From NCBI RefSeq assembly GCF_963678635.1, contig NC_087068.1, positions 14,700,027 to 14,764,026 of the forward strand: a stretch of 64,000 nt of DNA, read 5' to 3'. Below, one piece after another: positions 1 to 10,039 of the stretch. Position 1 is the first letter of the stretch. The number at the start of each line of letters is the position of its first letter. This DNA comes from Symsagittifera roscoffensis. Lineage: Eukaryota; Xenacoelomorpha; Acoela; Convolutidae. A model generated the notes under the pieces. That model was not told the origin of the DNA and searched no databases. It saw nothing but the letters and a program-made list of their open reading frames with translations. The translations under genes were made by a program, and so were the position numbers.

Positions 1-574
1 GTCTTTTAGGCCAAAATAATTGTGATGCACGTTTACTACGTTGTTTTAAAAACATCCTGCAGAGGCGCGGATTTGATCAGTCAACCTCTTGTTTGGAAGC
101 CATATTCTTTACCTCCAGGCCACCAGACCCGTTAGTATTTGTAGATAAACTGAAATGAAAGCTAAGCACAGCAAATAATCAGTTACAAGAGATTCTAAAG
201 AATCTTATTACCCTTGAAATCATTTATTACTCATTTAATGAGAAAAAAATGACACTTTAAGGATAATAAAGAGAAACAATAAAGATAATGATAAACTTAC
301 TTTTGCACTCGAAGCCAGTCATATATCGGATTGATTCGTAATGGGTAAAGAAAATCAAATTGATAATAAAACCGAATCAGATCTGAAAAAAACTTCAAAT
401 TAAATTGATAGGATCAACCGCGGTTTTTCAATACTAAAAAATCAATTTTCAAGAAATGATCTATTAAATCAAAATTCTTGATGTTATATTCGTTACTAGG
501 TACCAACAAGAGGACAAAATAACAGGATCCAAAACTGCGGTTATTCTCTCCCCTCTGCGGTACCTTTGTAACGA

Positions 575-606
575 CCCGGGTTGCCCACCATAGGGCGCAA
601 CCCGGG
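575..606. repeat. GC-rich hairpin in otherwise gene-free left end
   Basis: A perfect 10-bp inverted repeat (CCCGGGTTGC at 575-584 and GCAACCCGGG at 597-606) encloses a 12-nt loop. It is the only strong structure in 1-712, which otherwise holds AT-rich sequence with no gene I can recognise. It could be the tip of a transposon or a transcript hairpin. Nothing in the flanks decides between these. Confidence 0.6.
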
Positions 607-731
607 AAAAACCACCCTATAAAGATATATCCCCCCTAATCTGCCTCCCAAGAATTTTGTACTTTGTTAACTACCCCTCCACCTATTTCCCCCCCTCGAA
701 ATTTGTACCTTGTTAACTACCCCCCATTTTA

Positions 732-1180
732 AAATCCCAAATACTGATCATAGTTCGTTGCAGCTCTGCAAAATCCCAAATACTGATTATAGTTCGTGGC
801 AGTTCTGCTAATTCCCAAATACTGACAAAATCCCAATTACTAACAAAAAGTTCTGCAATTGCACAAATTTTTGTCAGTAAATGGAATTTTGTCAGTATTT
901 GGGATTTTGTCAGTATTTGGGATTTTGTCGGTAATTGGGATTTTGTCAGTATTTGGGATTTGGTCAGCATTTGGGATTTTGTCAGTATTTGGGATTTTGT
1001 CAGTATTTGGGATTTTGTCAGTTTTTGGGATATTGTCAGTATAGGGATTTTGTCAGTATTTGGGATTTTGTCAGTAATTGACATTTTGTCAGTATGTGGA
1101 ATTTTGTCAGTAATTGGGATTTTGTCAGTTTTTGCGATTTTGTCAGTATTTGGGATTTTGTCAGTATTTGGGATTTTGCA
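732..1180. repeat. 18-bp minisatellite with an inverted left arm
   Basis: From about 870 to 1178 an 18-bp unit (ATTTTGTCAGTATTTGGG and close variants) repeats roughly 17 times head to tail. Because 18 is a multiple of three, long repetitive frames open on both strands; they are by-products of the array. Left of about 845 the same unit appears in reverse complement (CCCAAATACTGA) three or four times, interspersed with a second motif (ATAGTTCGTKGCAG). The locus is therefore an inverted arrangement that pivots near the palindromic TGCAATTGCA at about 855. One unit is shortened near 1039-1050, as expected of replication slippage. Confidence 0.9.
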
Positions 1181-1364
1181 ACTGCAAAAAACTTGCCAGT
1201 GTATATTGAGATTTTCTCATTGTGCTAAAATTTGTACTGTAAATTGGAACAAAATTTGAACGAAATTGGAACAAACTGATCAGTATTTGAGATCAATTTG
1301 AACTGCAACAAGAACTATTGAGATTTTGCAAAACTAGAAGAAACTATTTCAGTTTTTAGGATGG

Positions 1365-1636
1365 ACAATAGACTGCGCTGCGCCATTACACATTCTTTTT
1401 GGTCAAGATTTGAGATTTTCAGTTTATGGGATAGACTGCACGGCGCCATTACACATTCCTTTCCATCAAGATTTGAGGTTTTACAAGCCTAGAACGAGCG
1501 ACTACTTCAGTATTTGGGATGAGAAATAGACTGAACGGCGCGGTTAACTTGTGTCAGTTTTGAGATTTTGCAAAACTGAACGGACTATTTCCGTATTTGG
1601 GGTGGATTAATAGACTGAACGGCGCCAGTTTATATA
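1365..1636. repeat. Degenerate about 60-100-bp repeats with AGACTGNNCGGCGCC core
   Basis: Four copies of a core reading AGACTG, two variable bases, then a (C/T)GGCGCC-like block occur near 1370, 1433, 1529 and 1611, with irregular spacing of about 60-100 bp. Each is preceded by a (T)TGAGATTTT or TATTTGGGAT phrase related to the adjacent minisatellite. The first two copies continue with CATTACACATTC. The block looks like an older, diverged higher-order repeat contiguous with the minisatellite. No coding potential is visible. Confidence 0.6.
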
Positions 1637-1953
1637 CAATTCAGAACGATGATAGAATTAGTGAGTTGTTTACTGGAAAAATTATTTTAGAAGGTGAAAC
1701 ATAATTACCCCAACAATTTTTTTCAAGAAAGCAAAATGTTGGGCCATATAACAGGAAAAAAAGGTATAAACTAGGGTATAATTACAAAGTATAGTTAAAC
1801 TGCAGAGTTCAAGAAATATTGATTTCCTCCAATTACCATAACTATTTGAGAAGCGTATGATTATCACAATATATGAAATCTAACACTTGAAAATCCAATT
1901 AATCAAACTCAAGAAACACTAATTGTGACTCTTTTTGTTGACGGCTTAAAAAG

Positions 1954-1999
1954 TATCGAAACAATTATGACGCTATGAAGCTTCATAATTGTTTCGATA
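1954..1999. repeat. Perfect 17-bp hairpin
   Basis: TATCGAAACAATTATGA at 1954-1970 is exactly complementary to TCATAATTGTTTCGATA at 1983-1999, leaving a 12-nt loop. Perfect complementarity in AT-rich surroundings suggests a recent foldback or a hairpin transcript. No gene or transposon boundary next to it explains it. Confidence 0.6.
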
Positions 2000-2195
2000 A
2001 GCTTGGCCAAGCCGGTTAGGCCAATTTAAAAATCACACCAGAATCCATAATTACTTTTCCAATTAAGCAAATTGGTATTTTCACGGATATGGATAGCTTA
2101 AGTAACACCCTCTATTCGTTCATCACTGCACTTCTTTCAAATTCAGTTTGAAAATCTTCTAAATTCATTCATTACTGCACCTTTTTCGAATTCAG

Positions 2196-2345
2196 TTTCC
2201 GACAAACAATTCCGACAAACAAAACCGACACGAATAACGACAAAAATCGATACGACACTCGACGTACCGACAAACAAGTCCGACATACGAATCGACAGTC
2301 AAATAACTGAGATACGAATCGGGACGCACAAACCGACGCGTACGA
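2196..2345 (+). repeat. CCGACAAACAA-type short imperfect repeats upstream of a gene-like frame
   Basis: The stretch contains many copies of CGACAAAC/CGACA(T/C)ACGA-like words spaced about 10-20 bp apart on a GC-richer background than its flanks. It lies directly upstream of the ATG at 2365. It may be 5' untranslated or promoter sequence, or low-complexity coding sequence. The phase is not constant enough to prefer the latter. Confidence 0.4.
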
Positions 2346-2364
2346 AACGACAAACGACTCTTCG

Positions 2365-3557
2365 ATGACCGAGAAAAGTATGGATCAACAAATGTGGAAT
2401 CGCTATTCGATAGCATCAGATAATGATCGAAAATTTTTTGACGCCAAAATTCTTGACGAAATAGCAGAAAAATAATTGGCAAACAGATATCGAACAATGA
2501 AAAGACTAATTTCAGAAATGGTCGATGGAATTACATTGGAAGTTGACGATCTTTTACGAAAAATAATAATACCACGACAACGCAGTCATTCGATTGCAGT
2601 AGCAGAAGGAATCATGCAAATGTTAATTCTACGGGGCTTCAAGAAAATACCGTGGAACGAAAAACGGAGGAACCTGGTCAAATTTCTTTTGTCAGAAACA
2701 ATGCTACCCAATTACTCACATTTTAGTGTTATAAACCATCAGAACAGATTGACACCGCCCTTAGAACAGTTAGGAAATTCATCAAGAACTCCTACATCAA
2801 CAGAATCAGCAATCTCACAACCATTAGCTCTTCCATCACCCTCAGAACCATCAAGAAGTTCATCAAACGCATTTTTATAGAATCACCATCAGATTCAATT
2901 TTTGAAGCATGTGATTCCCCGCAAGACTACTCGGAAGGGAGCACTGGAGAAACTACAAGAATGGCGCACTCCAAAAGGGTCTGAAAGGCTTTGGCGCCTA
3001 GTTCTTTTTTATGTTCGATGTCATAAAATTAGCCTCCAAGGACTAATGGAAGTAGCTGAAAAAGACTCCCAGAGAATAAAATGCGGTAAAGGTGATCGCA
3101 AAAAGTGTAGATTTACTTTTTCGGCCCGTTTTAGGATTACTCGCTTATTTAAGAAACGGGGATCTTCGGAAGATTTCAAATACGATTTGGCTAAGGCGAC
3201 AAAAAGCGGAAACGTTGACAATATTTTCAACACTATTCGATCTCGGCTTGAAATTACAGGCTTCAAATCATTCGTTCCTTCTCCTAGACACGTTCGTCGA
3301 GCAACCGGCGAAGTAGTGGTTCACTTTACAAACTTCTGTAATCCCGAGAAAATATTTTCTGGATTTGGAAGTGACCTAGTTTTTTTGCGTCAAGGCAGTT
3401 GAGTTTTTTTCACTGAAAACCACGGAGCTTCAATGATACGCGTGGATATCTGGGGGACAGATGTGAGATTGGTGGTGTGGAGGTTACCAGGCTCGCGTTC
3501 AGGCTCCTCGATGTCGACATTAGTATACAGTCGACTAGCAGCGTTTTCTCTTTCGCA
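2365..3557 (+). pseudogene. Unrecognised gene-like frame interrupted by three in-frame stops
   Basis: A single reading frame from ATG 2365 to about 3557 has protein-like composition but is interrupted by TAA (about 2473), TAG (about 2878) and TGA (about 3400), all in the same frame. The first block is basic and charged (ILDEIAEK, then DDLLRKIIIPRQRSH). The middle has a Ser/Pro-rich linker near 2760-2870. The third block (2902-3402) is Lys/Arg-rich with a CGKGDRKKC cluster. At 3558 the frame meets a consensus splice donor (CGCAG/GTAAGTC), so it could continue as an exon. I do not recognise the family. Retention of one frame through three different stops suggests a recently decayed gene, a transposon-encoded protein, or a frame that is spliced around. 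No domain can be assigned. Confidence 0.35.
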
Positions 3558-4257
3558 GGTAAGTCAATTTTGTTTTGGAAAAAAATCTCTCCGGACTATT
3601 AGTCTCGGCATCGCTTATATTTTATATATAGTCACTAGGGTTAACTTTATTTGCTCTTTAACTAAATCAGGCACTTTGGTTCCACGCAGTACTATCTACC
3701 AAAAAATAATATTTGTCAAATGGATCAGGGGGCAAAATGTTTCTTCGTACGGACAAAAGCCAGTGCGGAATTTAAGAGCAAATAGTTAATCATTGATAAT
3801 GAAATCCACAGCCAAGGCATAAAACATTGAGATTTCAAATTTATGAATGTACGTACACCTTTGATTAATTTTATCATTAAACTCAACGTACTGTGGAAAA
3901 GACAGCAGATACGCGATGGAGCAGAACGTTGGTCCCACCACAGCAGGTGACCAAGAATCGGGTTGGTTGTACAGCAAAACAAATTCCCTAAGACAGTTAG
4001 GAGCAAAGCTGACCTATAGTGGCGATTCACCATTTTTGTTGCGGCTGGTTATTGGTGTCTCTAATGAGCAGTCATCTGATACAGTCTCGCGGCTCCCACT
4101 GTATGTGTCAAATGACACTACAGACTTCCTCCCACTAACTTGCGAGCCAGAGACTGGTAAAAGAAATGAGCTCAATGTACCATTTCGAAAAAAGTTACCC
4201 AAGACGTCACTGCTCAGCATCGAAGCCATTTGATGCGTTTGTCCAGATGCCACCCAC

Positions 4258-5853
4258 ATGATTACTCGATGTGTGGAAACAGATCTTCGTAAAATGGCAC
4301 AAAAAATAACCGATGATATGCATCCCCACGAAAAGTTTTCCATTCAGCGCTTTGAGGAAAATTTGACCAGACGGGGGCCGAAAAGCCATTTTTTTCATTT
4401 CACCACTGTCTCGATAGGAGGAACAGACAAAGCTGGCAAAGTGGGTGCAGTCTCTCTTTCTGGAATCTGTGCGCCGACTGCCATTGCTGACAGGGAAGAA
4501 ATGAAAGATGCTAGCACAGAAATTGAAGATCTCTTTGAAGGAGTAGGGAAAAACGAAGTTGTTGTTTGCCGCAAAGAAAATACAGATACGTACGTTAAGT
4601 CTGTAAAAGTGGTACAAGCCATCTACACGAGTCTCGTCTCAAAAGTTCCTGGAAAAACCCTCGGTTGCATCACCACTAAAGATGCCAGTGAACTTTTGAG
4701 AAAAAACTTGAATGAATGCACAAAATTACTAAGGGCAAGAGGTCATTTTAACGCTATAGAGTACAAAAAGTGGGCTAAAATTTACTATCAAGTTTCATTG
4801 CTGACATTGCTAAAATTTACTATCAAGACTGCCATTGCTGACAGGGAAGAAATGAAAGATGCTAGCACAGAAATTGAAGATCTCTTTGAAGGAGTAGGGA
4901 AAAACGAAGTTGTTGTTTGCCCCAAAGAAAATACAGATACGTACGTTAAGTCTGTAAAAGTGGTACAAGCCATCTACACGAGTCTCGTCTCAAAAGTTCC
5001 TGGAAAAACCCTCGGTTGCATCACCACTAAAGATGCCAGTGAACTTTTGAGAAAGAACTTGAATGAATGCACAAAATTACTAAGGGCAAGAGGTCATTTT
5101 AACGCTATAGAGTACAAAAAGTGGGCTAAAATTTACTATCAAGTTTCAGTGCTTAACTTTGGAGAACAAGGATTGACTCCCTACAAACTAAAATTACTCC
5201 TAATGCCACTGCTTGTGGTGAGCAATTTTATACGAAGTCCCTGGGAACTTTTAAGCGAAGCTCTCGAAAAATCCAACCACCATGCGAACAAGGATTTTCA
5301 AAGTGGGAAAATGCGAGGCGGAGGAAGATTGCATAACCAAGACCCATTATTCCTCGAAATGTTTTTTTTTTCATTTTGCAAGTTCATCAAAACTGGCAAA
5401 TGCACACACACTGCGGGAGACGTCTTGAGAGGAACCAATCCTATCCCTTTGTATTTACAAGTATGTCAAAAAAGTCTAGAATTTCTGAAATTTGCTGTCG
5501 GTGAAAAGCGTCCATCTAGTCCGCTGCTTTCTGGTTTGCGATTTTATGTGTTGGGTACTTTCGGATGTACAGCGGCAGCAGTTGCGGGAAAGAAAGCAAA
5601 ACCGAGTCTAGCACCAAAAGCTATGGTGAAAAAATGGATCCATGATTTAGGAGGTACTGTCCTAACCAAAGACAATGCTCAAACCATTCTTCGGGGTCAT
5701 TCCAAGACACCTAACTGCTTTCTTCTGCTGAAAGATGACAAAGATTTGGTCAAAGGCACGATGACTGCAGAGGAACGGTTGCAAAACAGAGTAGCTAAAA
5801 ACGAGTCAAGAACTGATTTAGAATCTAGTGATACTGGGCAAAAACCAAGATGA
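4258..5853 (+). CDS. Hypothetical protein with tandem internal duplication and N-terminal part of a BRCT-like domain
   Basis: This 531-codon open frame is the longest intact one in the left part of the window. Residues about 73-180 and about 190-297 are two almost identical copies produced by a 351-bp in-frame tandem duplication. Each carries a DREEMKD...DLFEGVG block and a VKSVKVVQAIYTSLVSK helix-like block. Near residues 420-495 the sequence reads LSGLRFYVLGTF, then KAMVKKWIHDLGGTVL, then NCFLLLKDD. That order and spacing is what a BRCT repeat of the PARP1 type looks like (strand, helix ending in LGG, strand). The frame stops at 5853, and a second frame starting at 5828 supplies plausible later BRCT elements, so a frameshift or intron lies near 5830-5850. 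The start ATG at 4258 is only the first Met of the frame; exons at 3.6-4.2 kb could precede it. Function is unknown; nuclear binding or scaffolding would be typical if the BRCT reading is right. Confidence 0.45.
   Translation: MITRCVETDLRKMAQKITDDMHPHEKFSIQRFEENLTRRGPKSHFFHFTTVSIGGTDKAGKVGAVSLSGICAPTAIADREEMKDASTEIEDLFEGVGKNEVVVCRKENTDTYVKSVKVVQAIYTSLVSKVPGKTLGCITTKDASELLRKNLNECTKLLRARGHFNAIEYKKWAKIYYQVSLLTLLKFTIKTAIADREEMKDASTEIEDLFEGVGKNEVVVCPKENTDTYVKSVKVVQAIYTSLVSKVPGKTLGCITTKDASELLRKNLNECTKLLRARGHFNAIEYKKWAKIYYQVSVLNFGEQGLTPYKLKLLLMPLLVVSNFIRSPWELLSEALEKSNHHANKDFQSGKMRGGGRLHNQDPLFLEMFFFSFCKFIKTGKCTHTAGDVLRGTNPIPLYLQVCQKSLEFLKFAVGEKRPSSPLLSGLRFYVLGTFGCTAAAVAGKKAKPSLAPKAMVKKWIHDLGGTVLTKDNAQTILRGHSKTPNCFLLLKDDKDLVKGTMTAEERLQNRVAKNESRTDLESSDTGQKPR
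4476..5148. repeat. Recent 351-bp tandem duplication
   Basis: Segment 4476-4797 recurs at 4827-5148. I see only two mismatches over 322 bp (for example GCCGCAAAG versus GCCCCAAAG). The copies are separated by 29 bp that itself repeats the GCTAAAATTTACTATCAA end of the unit. The 351-bp period equals 117 codons, so the enclosing frame stays open. The very low divergence marks a recent event or an assembly duplication. Confidence 0.9.
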
Positions 5854-6172
5854 AGAGCTGGCAAAAAAACTGTCACCTGCTGCCATCAAGTGCCATAAAT
5901 TTGCGGGTAGTGATTTCATGTTTTTGAAGCTAGAATACTTAGTTGACTCTCTTTACTCTGATTCAGTTTTTGATCCGACATCTTACCAGCTACATCCGGG
6001 GAGTAATTTTTTAGCTACTTACGTCAATGACAAGCGACCAATTTTGATGGAGCAATGTCAAATTGGCGGTGAAAGTAAGGTTTCTGCAATCGTGGCTCTG
6101 AGGAAACATAGAGCTGAAAAATCACCGCAGATTCTAAATACTGAACCCCAAGTAACCCCTTCGTGTAGCTGA
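5828..6172 (+). CDS. Continuation of the BRCT-like gene in a shifted frame
   Basis: The 114-codon frame overlaps the end of the preceding frame by 26 nt in another phase. It begins with DEELAKKLSPAAIKCHKF and continues KLEYLVDSLYSDSVFD...SYQL, which resembles the last helix and strand region of a BRCT repeat (a position where PARP1 has a similar VVSEDFLQDV segment). The two frames together therefore read as one domain broken by a one-base frame change or a tiny intron. A stop (TGA) follows CSS at 6170-6172. What function remains is unclear. The assignment rests on pattern, not on diagnostic residues. Confidence 0.35.
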   Translation: MILGKNQDEELAKKLSPAAIKCHKFAGSDFMFLKLEYLVDSLYSDSVFDPTSYQLHPGSNFLATYVNDKRPILMEQCQIGGESKVSAIVALRKHRAEKSPQILNTEPQVTPSCS

Positions 6173-6199
6173 ACAAACTCAGCTGACATAGTACTCAGC

Positions 6200-6640
6200 T
6201 CACAACAGCGCAACCAAACGAGAGATCAATTTTGACGAGTTCACTGTTAAAACGACGTTCAAGTAACCCACGTTAGTGTTATGCCCTACATATCCCGTCG
6301 GGGACCTTTCTTGGGATCCTTTCGTACGGTCTAGGACAACAAGCCGACGTGACTTCCAGCCAAAGGGACTTCAGGCCAAAATTGAAACTTTACAAGCACC
6401 TCAAATCGCTATTTTTTCATTGGCATCCGTTAATAATATCAGCCGGTTTTTGAATTAATTGGCTTGAACTCCCTAATTTTACGTTTCGGCTAAAGTCCCA
6501 TCGGCTTGATGACCGGCACCCATTTTGTGAAATTTAGTATCATACTTGTACCAATTTCGGGCGACAATGAGTCTGGGTGGCTCCCAGATGATACCCTCAA
6601 TGCCGGTTAATTCTCACCTCTGGAAAAGGTGAGGGGGACC
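6200..6640. other. Unassigned stretch between the BRCT-like gene and a repeat
   Basis: This stretch has no open frame of note and matches no RNA family I recognise. From about 6550 onward it begins to resemble the direct repeat seen again near 9470 (shared words GACAATGA and ATGAT(C/T)TCACGTAA), so its right part belongs to that repeat. An inverted pair CTCACCT...AGGTGAG lies at about 6615-6632. Confidence 0.3.
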
Positions 6641-7110
6641 CTAGTAGCTAATTTATATGATTTCACGTAAAATAAATTTGTATTAGAGCGCGACAGTTTG
6701 TTTTTATTGATTCCACAAACTGTTAGCGGGTTCCGCAGATTGTAAGTGAGATATCCAGCAACAACCAACTTGAAAAATGGCTAGCTATAACAACGAATGC
6801 GGGTTCCGCAGATTGTAAGTGAGATATCCAGCAACAACCAACTTGAAAAATGGCTAGCTATAACAACGAATGCGGAAAAGCTATAACAACGAACGACTGT
6901 TAGCGGGTTCCGCAGATTGTAAGTGAGATATCCAGCAACAACCAACTTGAAAAATGGCTAGCTATAACAACAAATGCGGAAATGCTATAACAACTTAAGC
7001 ATTGTCCGTGGAATCCACGAAGAAACTTTAAATCCTTAATTGATATACACTGGAAATAAATTGCTGGATATACACTTTTAGAAATTAAATATAAAATTAA
7101 AGATCTGACT
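6640..7110 (+). repeat. Left copy of a long direct repeat, with three internal 73-bp units
   Basis: Starting at ATTTATATGATTTCACGTAAAATAAATTTG the sequence matches 9490-9770 in the same orientation through TTGTATTAGAGCGCGACAGTTT, GATTCCACAAA, GTGAGATATCCAGCAA, ATGGCTAGCTA and GCATTGTC(C/T)GTGGAATCCACG. This left copy carries the GGGTTCCGCAGATTGTAAGT unit three times (starting 6728, 6801 and 6905); the right copy has it once. The pair flanks the gypsy remnant at 7769-9210. The copies could be its LTRs, or an unrelated repeat inserted twice. Clear TG...CA ends are not visible. Confidence 0.6.
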
Positions 7111-7768
7111 GAAATGGCCATTTTGATTTGCTGTGACAACTGGTTGGACTGGATGGATTAGCAGTGACAACTAATCGTTGTTTTAAAATTAAAACTATGG
7201 CATATTACGAATCAATTTGTGAACGCCCTAGAATGCAAATTCGAATTGATTCGTAGCAGCCATAGATTCAAATTTGAAGCTATTAAAATGAGGTTTAACG
7301 TCAACTTTTAATGGTGATCAAACGTCAAAACATAGCCTATGCCGAAGTTCAATGTCAACTTGCACATTTGATCCCTATGGAAGTTGACATTCAACATTGT
7401 GGTAGATTCTGGTTGAGGTTATGGTTTTCACAATTGTAGTCATCGCATCAATTTTCACAATCCAGCTCTACAGATATATTTTCTATTAACTAACACGGTC
7501 GAAAAAAACTAGACTTCGCAAAATTTTACCGTTTTAAATAGAATAAAATTAGATCGACCGTCGGTCGCTGTAAATTCAAATTAAAATACTTTTCTACCGT
7601 CGGGAACGAGTAATTCAAGCGCTGTGATGGGTCAATTTCGAATCGATAGCTCTTTAGCTTCCTAATCTTAGAATTATTGCTGCTAATACTTCTTGTATAC
7701 CATTAGAGAATTCGCTTTGTAACTACTAAAGCATTTCGTTTTCGATTAAAACCCTACTATATTTCTTA

Positions 7769-9210
7769 ATGTTGAACGATAGTTTGTTAACAAAAAGATT
7801 GAATACCACGGGAACTTCATCTTCGAAATTTTCTGACCCTTTAGTAGTCGTCCCAGATTGGTCTGCTAAACGATCGGTCCCCGTCCCAGAGGAACACAAT
7901 ATTGCTTTGAAGTTTAAAGACGACCTACTTAACAATAACCACTTCAACTTATTGAAACGCTACAAAGCTTACTTATCTTTACCTTCTTCCCCAATTATAC
8001 CAGAAAATCATTGCTCCAAGAAGTTACTACAATTAATGACCAAGGATGACAAATTCTTATGGGATCTAATCACAACACTGAAGACAGGACGCCCACTGAA
8101 AATTCATGGATTGTACATGAAAAACTATGAGAAGGACCTGCACACCAGAGATGATCTACATTTCTTGGACAACAAAAAAGTAAAACCAGCTGCGGCCCGA
8201 GGCGCATTCAGTTCGATGCTACACGAGTCCCATCTAGACCAGTTTGGCATGAAGTTTCTGGCTGAATTTATCTGGTGGCCATATATTTATAGGGAATTAA
8301 AACACCACGGCAACTCTTGCAAACAATGATCAAAAGACGGTAAGAAACTTAAGGTGTTGTTGGGATCGGAGCATATGAGCAAATACCGGAACTTTCATTG
8401 ACAATGACAGATTAATTTAGAGTTCGCCGGCCCTTTGGACGCTTTCTGATCTCTTTTGATAATCGTTAAGATCAAGGAAAGTCAATCATATCAGACCGCC
8501 TGGCAAAGAAATGGGAATTACACGATGGAGCAGAGGTTGGATACGAAGACGCGGTCATGGAATCCCCCTCAGACTCGGACTCGGACATCCCACTGGCAAA
8601 GATTATACATGGAAGTCGAGCAACCCCAATCTCCTCCTTAGACTCGGACATCCCACTGGCAAAGATTACCCATGGAAGTCGAGCAACCCCAATCCCAATC
8701 TCTAATGGGAAACGGCCTTTTCTAGCGAAATTGGCCACTGGAGGTTACCTTTTTAGAATAAACACCAACCAAAAAAACGGATAATCGTATTTTAATCCAT
8801 TTAAAGAGGCGATTGTTGATTCTTCGGACCACACGGTCACTTTGAAAAACGGCTATATTTTAGCCGGAAAGAGGAAATCATCGCCTCCCAAGAAGTCAAC
8901 CAGAGCCAGCCCTCAGAAGAAGACGACCAGGGGGAACTTGACGGGCGGGAACCCGACGCTCACACAAACTACCAGTTGGTTCTGGACCATCATTATTCGG
9001 TTCCGCTCTAGAAAGCCCAGATCTACAATCAGACCGCCTGCTTTCTTGTGCTGGTCACCGTCTGATTTCCTCATTCCCCTCACGAAATCGGGGTACGTTC
9101 AGACATTGCGGAAGTCTGCCACCGGGAAATCACCCATCATAGTGGCAGAGCAAGATTCCGGGAGCAAAATAGATCAGGACGTACAACAAGCCAAGCTTAG
9201 AAGAATTTGA
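7769..9210 (+). pseudogene. Ty3/gypsy retrotransposon remnant (integrase N-terminal region and pol C-terminal tail)
   Basis: Frame 7769-8329 aligns along its length with the pre-integrase region of the element at 19.3-25.8 kb on the other strand: shared EEHNIALKF, RPENYCSKKLLQ-like, MTK(E/D)DK and IHG(T/L)YMKNY motifs, then a Leu-rich strand and FLDNK. It ends in the integrase zinc-binding region (HHG..C) at a stop. Just downstream the phrase EFAGPLDAF marks the start of the catalytic core, but the rest of the core is missing. Sequence resumes at the C-terminal tail, recognisable by WELHDGAE near 8510-8545 and repeated SD-rich and PLAK stretches to about 8660. Several stops and frame changes follow up to 9210. 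The remnant cannot encode an active integrase. Confidence 0.75.
8560..8700 (+). repeat. Short tandem duplication in the gypsy tail
   Basis: The phrase ACTCGGACATCCCACTGGCA followed by AAGATTA(T/C)ACATGGAAGTCGAGCAACCCCAATC occurs twice about 62 bp apart (near 8577 and 8641). The copies lie inside the decayed C-terminal tail of the retroelement and change its frame, which fits local replication slippage after loss of constraint. Confidence 0.75.
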
Positions 9211-9469
9211 CGCCGAATACATTTAAAACTTATTGAACTCATTAAAAACCTATTTTCCAATTTCTTTATTTTACAATTTGTAGAGTTTGTAGACTTATTT
9301 TTAGCTAATTTAGCACTAACTAGACACTTGCTAAGTATGTTTCATATCGACCATCGGTCGATCATTCACTTTATAATGTTGCTTCAGATTAAGACATTCG
9401 CAATTCATTTTTAATCATGTTGTTCTCTCAATTTTTTATTCGAACAATTTGAAGCGTCGATCAATCGCC

Positions 9470-9780
9470 TTGCACCATTTTTGGACGACAATGATTTTTT
9501 ATGATCTCACGTAATATGTACTAAAAATAAAAATTTGTATTAGAGCGCGACAGTTTCTTTTTATTGATTCCACAAAATGTTAGCGGATTTCGCAGATTGA
9601 AAGTGAGATATCCAGCAAAAACCAGCTTGAAAAATGGCTAGCTAGAACAACGAATGCGGAAAGTACAAACAAATACTTAAGCATTGTCTGTGGAATCCAC
9701 GATCAAATCTTAAACCATTACTTAACTAAATTCGTGGATATGCACTCTTAGATTTTAAACAGTTGATTGAAAACGACTAT
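9470..9780 (+). repeat. Right copy of the long direct repeat flanking the gypsy remnant
   Basis: The segment matches 6550-7110 in the same orientation but holds a single copy of the internal CGCAGATTGAAAGTGAGATATCC unit. On both sides of it lie related CGATCATTCACTTT(A/T)TAATGTT sequences (about 9358-9385 and 9796-9825), as if it had inserted into, or duplicated, another repeat. No coding sequence is seen from 9211 to 10039. Confidence 0.6.
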
Positions 9781-10039
9781 TTTGATTTTTCAGTTTAGTT
9801 CGATCATTCACTTTTTAATGTTATTTCATTCCTAATCACAATATTTTCTCAATTTCTTAGTCATTGTACATAATTGTATATATTCAGGGTTTATAATTAA
9901 AAAACTTAATTTGTAAATTTGAACTTAAATTAGAACAGGTTTAAAATATAAAATCATCAACACAAATTGATTCGAAAACGGATAAAACGTTCCCCGGAAC
10001 GAAACGAGTTTAAAGTTTTGTAGAATACGCAAAATTCAT

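Noticed and set aside
859-1259. Long repetitive open frames on both strands
   Set aside because: They are produced by an 18-bp minisatellite whose period is a multiple of three; no start context or non-repetitive domain.
2365-3557. Reassigned stop codons (non-standard nuclear code)
   Set aside because: The SLC5 and PPT2 genes read through cleanly with the standard code and end at normal stops; all three stop types occur in the broken frame, so decay is simpler.
6270-6500. GC-richer block that at first looked like an rRNA fragment
   Set aside because: It does not match the conserved 3' domain of large-subunit rRNA in either orientation when read motif by motif.
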